A DNA stretch of 64,000 nt from assembly GCA_018716385.1 (NCBI GenBank), contig DVJZ01000026.1, forward strand, positions 62,001 through 126,000, given 5' to 3'. This DNA comes from Candidatus Enterenecus merdae. GTDB lineage: Bacteria > Bacillota > Clostridia > Oscillospirales > Oscillospiraceae. The translations under genes and the position numbers were made by a program. Below are positions 22,199 to 32,281 of this stretch, in pieces (within the stretch, counting starts at the first letter, position 1; each line of letters starts with the position of its first letter). The notes below the pieces were generated by a model. The model worked only from the letters and a program-made list of their open reading frames with translations, was not told the origin of the DNA and did no database searches.

Positions 22199-23032
22199 TC
22201 AGGCTCCCTCCGGCGCGTCCAGCAGGGCGGCTACCTCCGCCAGGGGATTGGGGGCATACTGCTCCAGCCGCCCCTCATCCATGGCCTGGGACAGGGCCGG
22301 ATCCAGCGGCAGCTTGGCCAGCACCGGCAAGGACAGCTGGGCCCCCAGCGCATCAATGGTGCTCTGCCCAAAGATGGGGTGGCGGGCGCCGCAGTCGGGG
22401 CACTGGAAGTAGCTGTAATTCTCCACCAGCCCCAGCACCGGAACCTTCATCATCTCGGCCATCCGCACCGCCTTTGTGACGATCATGCCAACCAGGGTCT
22501 GGGGGGCGGTGACCACGATGGCCCCGTCCACCGGCAGGGACTGGAACACCGTCAGGGGTACGTCTCCCGTCCCAGGGGGCATATCCACGAACAGGTAGTC
22601 CAGCTCCCCCCATACCACGTCGGTCCAGAACTGCCGCACCGCGTTGGCCACCACCGGGCCGCGCCACACCACCGGGTCGGTCTCCTGCTGGGTGAGCAGG
22701 TTCAGGCTCATCAGCTTCACCCCACCCCCGCTCACCGCGGGGATCAGGCCCTCCTCCCCGCCGGTGGCCCGGGTGTGCACCCCAAAGGCCCGGGGCACCG
22801 AGGGGCCGGTGATGTCCGCGTCCAGCACGCCCACCCGCTTCCCCCGGGCGGCCATGGCCGCGGCCAGGGAACAGGTGACGGTGGACTTGCCCACGCCCCC
22901 CTTGCCGCTGGCCACCGCCACCACCTTTTTGATGTGGGAGGCCGCGTTGGCCGGCCTGCGCAGATCCTGGGGCGCGCGCCGCTCCCCGCAGCTTGCGCCG
23001 CAGGAGCCGCACTCATTGCTGCATTGACTCAT
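22199..23032 (-). CDS. Mrp/NBP35 family P-loop ATPase
   Basis: VVAVASGKGGVGKSTVTCSLAAAMAARGKRVGVLDADITGPSVPRAFG; C-terminal CPDCGARHPIFG. Confidence 0.94.
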   Translation of the reverse strand: MSQCSNECGSCGASCGERRAPQDLRRPANAASHIKKVVAVASGKGGVGKSTVTCSLAAAMAARGKRVGVLDADITGPSVPRAFGVHTRATGGEEGLIPAVSGGGVKLMSLNLLTQQETDPVVWRGPVVANAVRQFWTDVVWGELDYLFVDMPPGTGDVPLTVFQSLPVDGAIVVTAPQTLVGMIVTKAVRMAEMMKVPVLGLVENYSYFQCPDCGARHPIFGQSTIDALGAQLSLPVLAKLPLDPALSQAMDEGRLEQYAPNPLAEVAALLDAPEGA

Positions 23033-23091
23033 GTTATGCGCTTCCTTTCAGCCCCGCCAGGCCAATGGCCTGTGGGAAAATTTTTTGATGA

Positions 23092-23114
23092 AATACCTTG
23101 ACAGGCGAGGTATT
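23092..23114 (+). promoter_or_regulatory. Inverted repeat AATACCT-N9-AGGTATT overlapping a TTGACA-like -35
   Basis: aatacctTGACAggcgaggtatt; 7-bp perfect arms, upstream of PadR gene. Confidence 0.55.
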
Positions 23115-23313
23115 CTATGTTACCCTCTCCTCAGAAGTACTTCGGCAGACGATGTATATCCGCCGTGACTGGGAGGGCTGTACAATGCCTGGCATCCCCG
23201 CGGACCGGGTTCCCGGATGGGCTCTGGGCACGCGGCCGCCTTCCCGGCGGGGGCAAGGTCCGGAGGTTTCCGGGACCGGGCCCTGAAACGGCGAGAAGGG
23301 AGGCAGCGCCGCC

Positions 23314-23649
23314 ATGTCCATTTCCGGCGACACCTTGCGCGGGCATACAGACACCATTATTTTAACACAGCTGCTGCGCGCAGACAACTATGGTTATGAG
23401 ATCAACAAAAAGATTCAGCAGCTCACCCACGGGCAGTACGGTCTGAAGGAGGCCACGCTGTACACCGCCTTCAAGCGGCTGGAGCAGAACGGGCTGATCC
23501 GCTCCTACTGGGGGCAGGATGGGCCCGGCGCCCGCCGGCGCTACTATTCCATCACCCAGGAGGGCCGCCGCCGCTGGGAGGAGAACACCCGGGAGTGGGC
23601 GGCCACCCGGGCGCTGCTGGACGCGCTGATTTCCATCGAGGAGGAATGA
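23314..23649 (+). CDS. PadR family transcriptional regulator
   Basis: RGHTDTIILTQLLRADNYGYEINKKIQQLTHGQYGLKEATLYTAFKRLEQNGLIRSYWGQ...RRYYSITQEGRR. Confidence 0.94.
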   Translation: MSISGDTLRGHTDTIILTQLLRADNYGYEINKKIQQLTHGQYGLKEATLYTAFKRLEQNGLIRSYWGQDGPGARRRYYSITQEGRRRWEENTREWAATRALLDALISIEEE

Positions 23650-23655
23650 GCAAGC

Positions 23656-25128
23656 ATGGAACCGATGAAGCAGAGATTTGTCAACGCTGTGGCCGGCCAA
23701 CTGACCGGCGCACCCCACTCCACCGCCAAGGACGAGCTCATCGAGGAGCTGTCTGACAACCTGTACCGGCGCTATCAGGATCTGGTGGGCGCCGGCCTGG
23801 GCCAGGAGGATGCCTGGCGCCAGGCGATGGACTGTCTGGGGGACACCGGCGAGCTGGTAGAGTACCTCAACGGCCTTCAGCCCGACGAGTCCCTGCCCGA
23901 GCCGGTGGCCCGTCCCGGCCAGGGGGACGGCGGGCAGATGGAGGAACTGCTGAGAAATGTGGAGGAAATGGTCAAGGGCGCGCTGGGCAAGGCCAAGAGC
24001 GCGCTGAAAGACGCCAAGGATCGGGCGGAGGACAGCCTGGGCGTGTCCACCGACGAACTGGCCCGGGAGGCTAAGGAAAAGGTAGGCCAAGCCTTCCGGA
24101 AGGCCAAGGACGCGCTGGAGGGCACCGTCTCGGCCTGGGCCGGTGGCCGCGGGGAGGAGGAAGCGCCCGATCCCGTGCCGCTGGACGGGCCTGTCTGGGC
24201 AAATAAGCTTACGGGGCTGGACGTGCAGGTGGCCGGCGACGTCACCATCCGCCTGAACCAAGGGGAGGACGGGGACGTGGTGATTGGCGGCGATGTGGGG
24301 CGGCTGGAGGCCTTCCGAACCGAGGACGGGGTGCTCACCATCCGGCAGGACAGCCGGACGGCCAGCTCCTTCTTCCTGTTCCGCCGGGGGCTGTATGCCG
24401 CCGACGTCACTCTGGATCTGCCCCGGCGCTGGTGGGACTTCATCCGGGTGTCCACCGCCGCAGGGGACGTGGAGGTGAGCGGTGACGTCCCCCTGGGCCA
24501 ACTGACGATCCAGACCGCCAGCGGAGACCTCTGCGGCCGGCTGCCCCAATGCCAGCAGCTGGAGGTTCGCTCCACCAGCGGAGACGTGGAGTGGGAAGGC
24601 TGCGTGGACACGCTGCGGGTGGAGACGGTCAGCGGCGATGTGCACCTGCGCGGCCAGCTATCCCGGGTGGACCAGATGGTATGCAAGAGCGTCAGCGGCG
24701 ACATAGAGTGGGAGGGGGCCGCCGGCCAGCTCCAGGCAGAGACAGTCAGCGGCGACATCCTGCTCAGCGGCCGCATGGGCCAGGTCCAGGCCTCCAGCAC
24801 GAGCGGCGAGGTGGAGCTGACCGGCCAGGTGGAGCAACCCCGCTGCTCCTCGGCCAGCGGCGGCGTGCGGCTGGAGAGCGGCCAGCTGCCCCGGCGCATG
24901 GAGCTGTCCTCCAAGTCGGGGGACTGTGAGGCCCGCATCCCGGACGACGGCGCCTTCCTCCTCCACTTCAAGACGGCCAGCGGCCGGATCCAGTCCGATT
25001 TCTTCCCCGACGCCAAGGGCGGCCGGAGCAGCACCTTCTCCTACCGCAGGGACGAGGCGGCCGGCCAGGAAGTCCCCGTCTACCGGATCTCCAGCATCAG
25101 CGGCGACCTGCACCTATATCAGTATTGA
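23656..25128 (+). CDS. DUF1700-like/DUF4097 beta-solenoid-like protein
   Basis: Repeating ...TVSGD(V/I)xL.. units every ~18-20 aa; coupled to PadR gene. Confidence 0.8.
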   Translation: MEPMKQRFVNAVAGQLTGAPHSTAKDELIEELSDNLYRRYQDLVGAGLGQEDAWRQAMDCLGDTGELVEYLNGLQPDESLPEPVARPGQGDGGQMEELLRNVEEMVKGALGKAKSALKDAKDRAEDSLGVSTDELAREAKEKVGQAFRKAKDALEGTVSAWAGGRGEEEAPDPVPLDGPVWANKLTGLDVQVAGDVTIRLNQGEDGDVVIGGDVGRLEAFRTEDGVLTIRQDSRTASSFFLFRRGLYAADVTLDLPRRWWDFIRVSTAAGDVEVSGDVPLGQLTIQTASGDLCGRLPQCQQLEVRSTSGDVEWEGCVDTLRVETVSGDVHLRGQLSRVDQMVCKSVSGDIEWEGAAGQLQAETVSGDILLSGRMGQVQASSTSGEVELTGQVEQPRCSSASGGVRLESGQLPRRMELSSKSGDCEARIPDDGAFLLHFKTASGRIQSDFFPDAKGGRSSTFSYRRDEAAGQEVPVYRISSISGDLHLYQY

Positions 25129-25262
25129 ACGCGGGGTGGGCCGGGATGCATCCTGCTCTGTGGATTGTTATCGACTCGGCCCTGCTTTACACCCTGTCCG
25201 TATGTTTATCAAGGCGGAAACAGCCAGGTTTCGGATTTCAGGAAGGAAGGCATGATATTCTT

Positions 25263-25463
25263 ATGATGAGACGACTCTATCGCACCACAAGCTCCGACTC
25301 CGTGTTCTGCGGTGTGTGCGGCGGCATCGCCCGGTATCTGGGCCTGGACTCCACTATGGTCCGGGTAGCCACGGTGCTGCTGGTGTTCGTGTTCGGCCTG
25401 TCCCTGTGGGTCTATGTCATCGCAGCCCTGCTCATGCCCAAGGAGAGCGCTCTTTGGAAATGA
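25263..25463 (+). CDS. PspC domain protein
   Basis: MMRRLYRTTSSDSVFCGVCGGIARYLGLDSTMVRVATVLLVFVFGLSLWVYVIAALLMPKE. Confidence 0.9.
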   Translation: MMRRLYRTTSSDSVFCGVCGGIARYLGLDSTMVRVATVLLVFVFGLSLWVYVIAALLMPKESALWK

Positions 25464-25477
25464 GCCCGCGGTCAAAA

Positions 25478-25514
25478 GAAAGGCTCCGCTTCCCATGGGA
25501 AGCGGAGCCTTTTC
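25478..25514. terminator. Terminator
   Basis: aaaggctccgcttcccatgggaagcggagcctttt. Confidence 0.85.
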
Positions 25515-25520
25515 CGATTC

Positions 25521-26438
25521 TCACCCAATGAACTCGTGGAGCAGGGAACCCGCCGGCACCAGCTTTGGGTCGATGGTCTCAAACCAATCGAAGGCGGCCA
25601 CCAGTTCCCGCAGTTCCTGGGTGCGCTGGTTGTCCTCAGGCACCGCCTCCATCAGCGGCCTGGCGTAACAGGCCATCACCGACACCTCGTAGGGCAGGGA
25701 GGAGTCAAAGAGCAGGTGGGCGGTGTGTTTGTAAGGGGAGATATACAACTTCTCCCCCCGGCGCACGTTGTCCCACATGCCCAGCGTGCCCATCACGTCG
25801 GTGCCCCGGAAGTTATAGTCCCGCACCGCCCGCCGGGTCAGGCGCATCCAGGTGCCCTTAAAGCGCAGCGCCGCCCCGTCCAGCACGCTGCTGCGGGCGG
25901 AGATATACAGGCGGGTGGCCTCCGGATGGCTTCCGGTGATCTGTGGATTCAGGGCATGAATCCCCTCAAAGATGGCGATCTCGTCCCGGCCCAGCTTCAG
26001 GGGCACCCCCGCGCTGTCATTGCGCATCTGCCGGGCGAACTCGAACTTGGGAATGACGATCTCCTCCCCCCGGGTGAGGCGGGAAAAATGCTCGTTGAGC
26101 AGAGCCAGGTCCATCACCTGGGGGGATTCATAGTCGATCTCCCCCTCGGGCGTGCGGGGGGCAGTGCGGGGGTCCTGGTGGACGAAGTAGTCGTCCATGG
26201 AGATGGTGTGGCTGCCCACCCCCCGGCGCTCCAACTCCCGGCAGATCATCCCCGCCGTGGTGGTCTTGCCCGAACCGGAAGGTCCGGAGAGCAGCACCAC
26301 AGGGCTGTCACCCATCCTGCCGCAGATGAGCTGCGCCGCCGCGCCCACCTTATCCGCAAACTCCCGGTCGCACCGCTGCATATACCCCGACGCGTCCTGG
26401 CGGACGGCCACGTTGATGTCCTCCAGCTGATAGGCCAT
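25521..26438 (-). CDS. Uridine kinase-like / phosphoribulokinase-family nucleoside kinase
   Basis: VVLLSGPSGSGKTTTAGMICREL...ISMDDYF...PQVMDLALLNEHF. Confidence 0.88.
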   Translation of the reverse strand: MAYQLEDINVAVRQDASGYMQRCDREFADKVGAAAQLICGRMGDSPVVLLSGPSGSGKTTTAGMICRELERRGVGSHTISMDDYFVHQDPRTAPRTPEGEIDYESPQVMDLALLNEHFSRLTRGEEIVIPKFEFARQMRNDSAGVPLKLGRDEIAIFEGIHALNPQITGSHPEATRLYISARSSVLDGAALRFKGTWMRLTRRAVRDYNFRGTDVMGTLGMWDNVRRGEKLYISPYKHTAHLLFDSSLPYEVSVMACYARPLMEAVPEDNQRTQELRELVAAFDWFETIDPKLVPAGSLLHEFIG

Positions 26439-26589
26439 AAAATCCCCCATTCCGCCGCTGTGCACGGCACAAATCAAACCAACCAGATTGCCCACATACA
26501 ACGAATCCGCTCCCGCCTCCGGTTGGTCGGTCAGGGCAAGACGATGGACAATCCCGGCCCCCGTGTGAGGCGGCCCACGGACCGTTCCC

Positions 26590-28545
26590 TCAGGTCCGTT
26601 TGAACTGCTTTTCCAGCTGGGCCCGGGTCAGCTCAATGGCCACCGGCCGGCCGTGGGGGCAGTAGCGCACCTGGCCGGACAGCACCATTTGGGCCACCGC
26701 TTCCAGCTCCTGGGGCCCATTGCGCTGGCCCCCCTTGATGGCCGCCTTGCAGGCCATGGTGTGCAGCAGCTCGTCCCGGGCCTGGGCCGGGTCGGCCGCG
26801 CCGGTGCGGCGGATGCGCCGGGCCAGCTCCACCAGGGCGGGCTCAATCTCCCCCGCGTCCAGATAGTCCGGCGCGGCGCGCACCGCCAGGGCGTCGGCCC
26901 CAAACTCCTCCACCTCAAAGCCAAACTGGGCCAGCAGAGGCAGCCGCTCCAGCAGGATCGCCCGCTCCTCCGGGGCGGGGGTGAAGCTCACCGGCGCGAG
27001 CAGCCGCTGCACCATGGGCTGGTAGTCCTCCGCCTTCAGCCGGTCAAAATTCACCCGTTCGTGGGCCGCGTGCTTGTCGATGAGCACCACCTTGTCCCCC
27101 TGCTCCACCATCACATAGGTACGGAACAACTCCCCCCGCACCTGCCAGCACTCCTCAAGGGCCGGGGCAGAGACCTTGGGCTCCTGCGGCCCGGAGGCGG
27201 GTGGGGCGGGGTAGGGCGGGTCGGGCCTGGTATCGGCAGGCGGAGCTGGGCTGGGCCCGGGCTGGGCCCGGGCTGTCACGGCTGCCGGGGCAAAGCAGGC
27301 CACCGCCCCGTTCTCTTCCCCCGTCGGGGCATGATGGGGCTGGGACTGGCCGGGCGCAAAGCCGGGTTCCTGGGGCAGGGGGGTCACCCGGCGCAGCCGG
27401 GGCATCGCCGCCCCCGCCGGGCTCCGGCCCGGCTCCTTCTCCACGGCGGGGGGCGGCGTGAGCAGCTGGGCCGGCCCGCTCCGCAGGGGCAGGACAGTCT
27501 GGTTGGGGGTCACCGTGTCCTCCCGGGCCTCCCGCAGCACCGCCTGGGGCCGGCTCTGGTCCCCGCCCAGGGCGGAGAGCACCCCGTGGTACACCGTGGA
27601 AAACACCTGCTGCTCGCTCTGGAACTTCACCTCGGTCTTGGCCGGGTGGACGTTCACATCCACCTCGTTTGGCCGCACCGTTAAGTGGATGACGCAGCTG
27701 GGGAAACGCCCCACCATCTTCTGATTCTTATAGGCTTCCTCCACCGCCGCCATCATGGTGCGGCTTTTCACATACCGGCCGTTGACGAAGAAGTGCTGGT
27801 AGCTGCGGCTGCCCCGGCAGCAAACGGGCATGGAGGTAAAGCCGGACACGCTCATATTCGGCCCAGAGCCGGCCACCGGCAGCAGGCCCAGGGCGATGTC
27901 CCGGCCCATGACGGCGTAGACCGCGCTCTTAAGCTGCCCGTCCCCGGGGGTGAGCAGTTCCTGCCTCCCATCCCGGATGAACTTCACCGACAACTCGGGG
28001 TGGGACAGGGCCGCGCGCTGAACCACAGCGAACACCGCCGCCCCCTCCGCCGCGTCCTTCTTCAGGAACTTCTGCCGGGCGGGGGTGTTGAAAAACAGGT
28101 CCCGCACCACCAGGGTGGTGCCCAGGGGACAGCCCGCCTCCTCCTGCCCCAGCACCTTGCCCCCCTCCAGGGTGAGGGCGGCGCCCAGCTCGGCCTGGGC
28201 CGGGCGGGTGAGCAGCTCCACCCGGGACACCGCCGCGATGGCTGCCAGCGCCTCCCCCCGGAATCCCAGGGTGCCGATGGCCTCCAGGTCAAACTGATTG
28301 GAGATCTTGGAGGTGGCGTGGCGCAGGAAGGCCGTCTGGACCTGATCGGCCGGGATGCCGCAGCCGTCGTCGGTCACCCGGATGAAGCTCATCCCCCCGT
28401 GGGCGATCTCCACGGTGACGGCGTTGGCCCCGGCGTCGATGGCGTTCTCCATCAACTCCTTGACCACCGAGGCAGGCCGCTCCACCACCTCACCGGCGGC
28501 GATCAGGTCGGCCACATGGGGTTCCAGTTGTCTGATTGCAGGCAT
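26590..28545 (-). CDS. mutL: DNA mismatch repair protein MutL
   Basis: MPAIRQLEPHVADLIAAGEVVERPASVVKELMENAIDAGANAVTVEI. Confidence 0.96.
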   Translation of the reverse strand: MPAIRQLEPHVADLIAAGEVVERPASVVKELMENAIDAGANAVTVEIAHGGMSFIRVTDDGCGIPADQVQTAFLRHATSKISNQFDLEAIGTLGFRGEALAAIAAVSRVELLTRPAQAELGAALTLEGGKVLGQEEAGCPLGTTLVVRDLFFNTPARQKFLKKDAAEGAAVFAVVQRAALSHPELSVKFIRDGRQELLTPGDGQLKSAVYAVMGRDIALGLLPVAGSGPNMSVSGFTSMPVCCRGSRSYQHFFVNGRYVKSRTMMAAVEEAYKNQKMVGRFPSCVIHLTVRPNEVDVNVHPAKTEVKFQSEQQVFSTVYHGVLSALGGDQSRPQAVLREAREDTVTPNQTVLPLRSGPAQLLTPPPAVEKEPGRSPAGAAMPRLRRVTPLPQEPGFAPGQSQPHHAPTGEENGAVACFAPAAVTARAQPGPSPAPPADTRPDPPYPAPPASGPQEPKVSAPALEECWQVRGELFRTYVMVEQGDKVVLIDKHAAHERVNFDRLKAEDYQPMVQRLLAPVSFTPAPEERAILLERLPLLAQFGFEVEEFGADALAVRAAPDYLDAGEIEPALVELARRIRRTGAADPAQARDELLHTMACKAAIKGGQRNGPQELEAVAQMVLSGQVRYCPHGRPVAIELTRAQLEKQFKRT

Positions 28546-28584
28546 AGCGCGCCTCCTTTTGCACATCCGCCCTCCAGGGCGGGG

Positions 28585-29019
28585 TCACACCTCCAGCAGA
28601 ATGGTCACCGGGCCGTCGTTCTGGGAGAACACCTGCATATCGGCCCCAAACTCCCCGTGCTCCACCGGGAAGCCCCGCTGCCGGCACTGCTCCATGAACC
28701 GTTCATAGAGGGGGCGGGCCACCTCCGGCCTGGCCGCCCCGGTAAAGCCCGGCCGGCGGGAGGAGGTGTCCGCATACAGGGTGAACTGGCTGACCACCAG
28801 CAGGCCGCCCCCCACCGCCGCCAGGTTCCGATTCATCTTGCCCAATTCGTCCTCAAAAACCCGCAGGCCGCACACCTTGTCGGCCATCTTGTCCGCCGTG
28901 TCCGGCCCGTCCTGCGGGGCCACCCCCAGCAGCACCAGAAAGCCCTGTTCAATCTGGCCGTTGACCCGGCCGTCAATCTCCACCCGGGCCTGCCGCACCC
29001 GGGTCACCACCGCGCGCAT
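28585..29019 (-). CDS. dtd: D-aminoacyl-tRNA deacylase
   Basis: MRAVVTRVRQARVEIDG...GLLVVSQFTLYADTSSRRPGFTGAARPE. Confidence 0.95.
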   Translation of the reverse strand: MRAVVTRVRQARVEIDGRVNGQIEQGFLVLLGVAPQDGPDTADKMADKVCGLRVFEDELGKMNRNLAAVGGGLLVVSQFTLYADTSSRRPGFTGAARPEVARPLYERFMEQCRQRGFPVEHGEFGADMQVFSQNDGPVTILLEV

Positions 29020-29058
29020 CCGCCCGGCCCCCTTTCCGCTTTGTCCTCCTGCCCCGGC

Positions 29059-30063
29059 TCACAGCCCCTTGCGCCGGATGTCCTCCCCATAGAAGGTCAG
29101 CTCCCGGAACAGCCCCCCGATGCGGGAAACCGTCTGGGCGGCATACCGGTGGGCGATCTGGTCCAGGGACAGGTTGGTGGAGATGATGGTGTGCCGACCG
29201 GCCTGGATACGGCTGTTGACCACCTCGTACAGGGCCTGCTGGGCCATGGGCCCGGTCATCTCGCTGCCCAGGTCGTCCAGGATCAGCAGCTGGCAGCGCA
29301 GGTAGCGCCGGGTGTCCTCCCGGGCCTGGCGCTCCTGCTCCGCATCCCGGGTGAAGCGCCGGGTCTCAAAGGCCGAAAACAGGTCGATGGCCGTCTCATA
29401 CACCACCGAGTATCCCCGCCGGGACACCTCCCGGGCGATGCACCCGGACAGGAAGGTCTTGCCCAGCCCGGTGCCCCCCGACAAAAGTAGGTATTTGAGG
29501 GGATAGTCGGGGAACTGCCGGGCAAACCCCTCGCACACCTGCACGATCCGCTTCATCTGCTCCCGGGGGGAGCGCTCCTCCCCCTGCCAGGGCAGGTCGG
29601 AATACACATCCAGCCGGATCTGGTCAAAGGACTGCTCCGGCGTCAGGTTCATCAGCCTGGTCAGGCGCTTAATCTGCTCCTGGGCGCACAGCTGCCGCAG
29701 GCAGCGGCACATCCTGCCCTCGGCCCAGCCCGTGTCGCCGCACAGGGGACAGGCGGGGACATCCTCCAGCTCCTCAGGGCTGTGGCCCAGCTGCCGCAGC
29801 AGCGCGGCCCGGCGCGCCTGCAGCTCCAGATTCTTGCTCCGCACCGCCTGGAGCTCCGGCCCGCCGGCCTCCAGCGGCTTGCCCGCCGCCGCCAGGTTTG
29901 CCAGCTCCAACATCGTGCCCCGCAGCGCCTGGTCCAGCTGGCGCAGCTCCGGCTCCCGCCGGTACAGCTCCTGTTCCAGCTGGTCCCGGCGCAGGGCCCG
30001 GGCCTGCTTTTGGCGCAGCAGCTTCTCGCCGGCCTGGCGCACCACCCCCGGTTCAAAGGCCAT
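29059..30063 (-). CDS. DnaC/IstB-like ATP-binding protein
   Basis: LKYLLLSGGTGLGKTFLSGCIAREVSRRG...LLILDDLGSEMTGP. Confidence 0.88.
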   Translation of the reverse strand: MAFEPGVVRQAGEKLLRQKQARALRRDQLEQELYRREPELRQLDQALRGTMLELANLAAAGKPLEAGGPELQAVRSKNLELQARRAALLRQLGHSPEELEDVPACPLCGDTGWAEGRMCRCLRQLCAQEQIKRLTRLMNLTPEQSFDQIRLDVYSDLPWQGEERSPREQMKRIVQVCEGFARQFPDYPLKYLLLSGGTGLGKTFLSGCIAREVSRRGYSVVYETAIDLFSAFETRRFTRDAEQERQAREDTRRYLRCQLLILDDLGSEMTGPMAQQALYEVVNSRIQAGRHTIISTNLSLDQIAHRYAAQTVSRIGGLFRELTFYGEDIRRKGL

Positions 30064-30069
30064 GTCCCG

Positions 30070-31035
30070 TCACCCCCCTTCCCCCTGTTGCTGCAAGAAT
30101 TGATCCAGCCAGTCCGCGTTCTTCCGGATGCGCTCGGCGCTGGGCTGGAAGGTTTCCTCCCCGGCGCGCTTTTTGCCTCCCTGGCCGCGCTGGGGCGGCC
30201 GGTCCTCCCGCTCCACCTGCTGGGCGGTGGTGTAGCCCGCCTGGTGCCAGGACAGCAGGATCCGGTTCATATAGGGCCAGCTCATCTCCTTCTTCTGATA
30301 GACCGTGCGGGCATAGGCCAGGGCGATGAGCTCGTCGCTCAGCCCCAGCTCCACCCAACGCTCGATGTACGCCCGCTCCTGCTCCACCGCCGGGCGGGGG
30401 GTGCTCACCCCAATGGCGGACAGGATCTGCCACTCCCGCTGGTCCACCAGCTCCTGCCGGCGCAGATAGGCCTCCGCCCGCTCCACCGTGTCCACCCCCA
30501 GGCGCTTCCATCGGAAGGCCTCCTTCTGGATCTGGGGCAGCCGGAGGCGCTGGCCGCCGGGCTTGCGCTGCCGCTCCCGCCGGGCCACATGGCTGGCCAG
30601 CAGCAGGATCACCTCCGGAGGCAGGGCCAGATAGTCGTAGATGGTGTACAGGCACTTCAGGTCGTTGTCGGTGAGGGGGCGGCTGACGATCCGCTCCACC
30701 TCCCGGTACAGACCCTGGAAGTCGGGCTCCCGCTCCAGCGCGTCGGCCAGGTCCTTCCGGCTGTACTCCGGGCGCTGGGGGGCCGGTTCCGGCTCCGGGG
30801 CGGCGGGCTCAGGGTCCCGGGGTTGGGCCAGCTCCAGCTTGGCCAGCCGCTGCCAGGCCCGCTCCTCCCGGGCCCGATCCCAGCCCAGCTTTTCCCGGGC
30901 CTTTTCCGCTGCCCCGCCCCCCTCCAGCAGAGCCAGGTAGAGCAGGGCGGCGTCCCCGTCGCCGGCCTGCACCAGCCGCCGGGCGGCCTGGGCGGACATG
31001 GACAATATTTCGTTGGGCAGCAGCAGTGCGGACAA
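30070..31035 (-). CDS. DnaD-domain replication protein
   Basis: Two DnaD-like helical modules (LEREPDFQGLYREVERIVSRPLTDNDLKCLYTIYDYLALPPEVILLLASHV; WEILSAIG..EREYIERWVELGLSDELIALAYART). Confidence 0.8.
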   Translation of the reverse strand: MSALLLPNEILSMSAQAARRLVQAGDGDAALLYLALLEGGGAAEKAREKLGWDRAREERAWQRLAKLELAQPRDPEPAAPEPEPAPQRPEYSRKDLADALEREPDFQGLYREVERIVSRPLTDNDLKCLYTIYDYLALPPEVILLLASHVARRERQRKPGGQRLRLPQIQKEAFRWKRLGVDTVERAEAYLRRQELVDQREWQILSAIGVSTPRPAVEQERAYIERWVELGLSDELIALAYARTVYQKKEMSWPYMNRILLSWHQAGYTTAQQVEREDRPPQRGQGGKKRAGEETFQPSAERIRKNADWLDQFLQQQGEGG

Positions 31036-31129
31036 CGCCCCCGCCTCCCCTTTGCAGAGATTCCCGTCAAGGTTTTATTGTACACGAACGGCCGGGAAAT
31101 GACAACCGGGAAATCCCCCGGACAGACAC

Positions 31130-31160
31130 AGGCCCCGGTCCGCGGACCGGGGCCTGGGAT
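31130..31160. terminator. Terminator/strong hairpin
   Basis: aggccccggtccgcggaccggggcct. Confidence 0.6.
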
Positions 31161-31163
31161 GTA

Positions 31164-31649
31164 TCAAGGCATCTGGGGCAGGGAGTCGTCTTCGTCCACC
31201 CACTCCCGCTGCACGTCCACCACCCGGTATTGGGTGGGGGTGTCCCGGATGACCACCCTGGCGATGCCCGCGTTGATGATCAGCCGGCGGCACATGGAGC
31301 AGGAGGTGGAGCCGGCAATCAGCTCCCCGGTCATGGGGTTTCGGCAGGCCATGTACAGCGTGGCTCCCAGCACCTCCCGACGGGAGGCAGAGATGATGGC
31401 ATTGGCCTCGGCATGGACCGCCCGGCACAGCTCGTAGCGCTCCCCGGAGGGGATGCGCATGACCTCCCGGGTGCAATAGCCCAGGTCGACGCAGTTCTTC
31501 CTGCCCCGAGGCGCGCCGTTGTAGCCGGTGGACACGATCTCGTCGTGGTTGACCACGATGGCGCCGTAGCTGCGGCGCAGGCAGGTGGCCCGCTCCAGCA
31601 CGGTCTGGGCGATGTCCAGGTAGTAGTTCTCTTTATCTATGCGCTCCAT
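31164..31649 (-). CDS. dCMP/cytidine deaminase (ComEB-like)
   Basis: ELCRAVHAEANAIISASRREVLGATLYMACRNP...STSCSMCRRLIINAGI. Confidence 0.92.
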   Translation of the reverse strand: MERIDKENYYLDIAQTVLERATCLRRSYGAIVVNHDEIVSTGYNGAPRGRKNCVDLGYCTREVMRIPSGERYELCRAVHAEANAIISASRREVLGATLYMACRNPMTGELIAGSTSCSMCRRLIINAGIARVVIRDTPTQYRVVDVQREWVDEDDSLPQMP

Positions 31650-31822
31650 GGGGGTCTCCTTTCCCGTCGCGGGATGTGCTCCCCGCCAGTATACCAAGTT
31701 TTCCCCCTGCGCGCAATGTGCAAATTCACACATTGTTTACGGATACCCCATTGACGGCGACTTCCTTGGCGATTATCATAAAGAGTAGACCCACAAAGCC
31801 CCTTGCGGGCCCAGGAGGTGAC

Positions 31823-32224
31823 ATGGGGATGATTCGACAGTGGCTAGGCCGCTTTCTGGCGGGGCGCTACGGCATGGACCCGTTGAACACGGCCATGTTG
31901 ACCCTGTGCCTGGTGCTATATGTGGTGTTCCTGTTCGCCCGCCTGCTGGTGCTGGAGGTCTTGGTGCTGGCGCTGATGCTGGTCATCCTCTTTCGGATGT
32001 TGTCCCGCAATCTGGAGCGCCGGCGGGCCGAAAACGCCAAGTTCCTTCAACTGGCCCGCCCCATCTGCCGGCGCTTCAAGTCCTGCCGCGCCCGGATGCA
32101 GGACCGGGAGCACCGCTACTTCAAATGCCCCAACTGCGGCCAGCAGATGCGGGTTCCACGGGGCAAGGGGCGCATCACCGTACACTGCCGCACCTGCGGC
32201 GCAACCTTTGAGGAAAAGTGCTGA
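31823..32224 (+). CDS. Small membrane-anchored zinc-ribbon protein
   Basis: Two TM segments then YFKCPNCGQQMRVPRGKGRITVHCRTCGATFEEKC. Confidence 0.75.
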   Translation: MGMIRQWLGRFLAGRYGMDPLNTAMLTLCLVLYVVFLFARLLVLEVLVLALMLVILFRMLSRNLERRRAENAKFLQLARPICRRFKSCRARMQDREHRYFKCPNCGQQMRVPRGKGRITVHCRTCGATFEEKC

Positions 32225-32241
32225 ACTGCCACGGGCAATCC

Positions 32242-32275
32242 GGCCCGTCCGCCTGAGGGCGGACGGGCCGTTTTC
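32242..32275. terminator. Terminator
   Basis: GGCCCGTCCGCC-tgag-GGCGGACGGGCC gtttt. Confidence 0.8.
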
Positions 32276-32281
32276 GCACCC

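Noticed and set aside
29059-31035. DnaC-like ATPase plus DnaD protein as prophage replication module
   Set aside because: Flanked by dtd/mutL and dCMP deaminase with no integrase, terminase or structural genes; consistent with a chromosomal helicase-loading pair.
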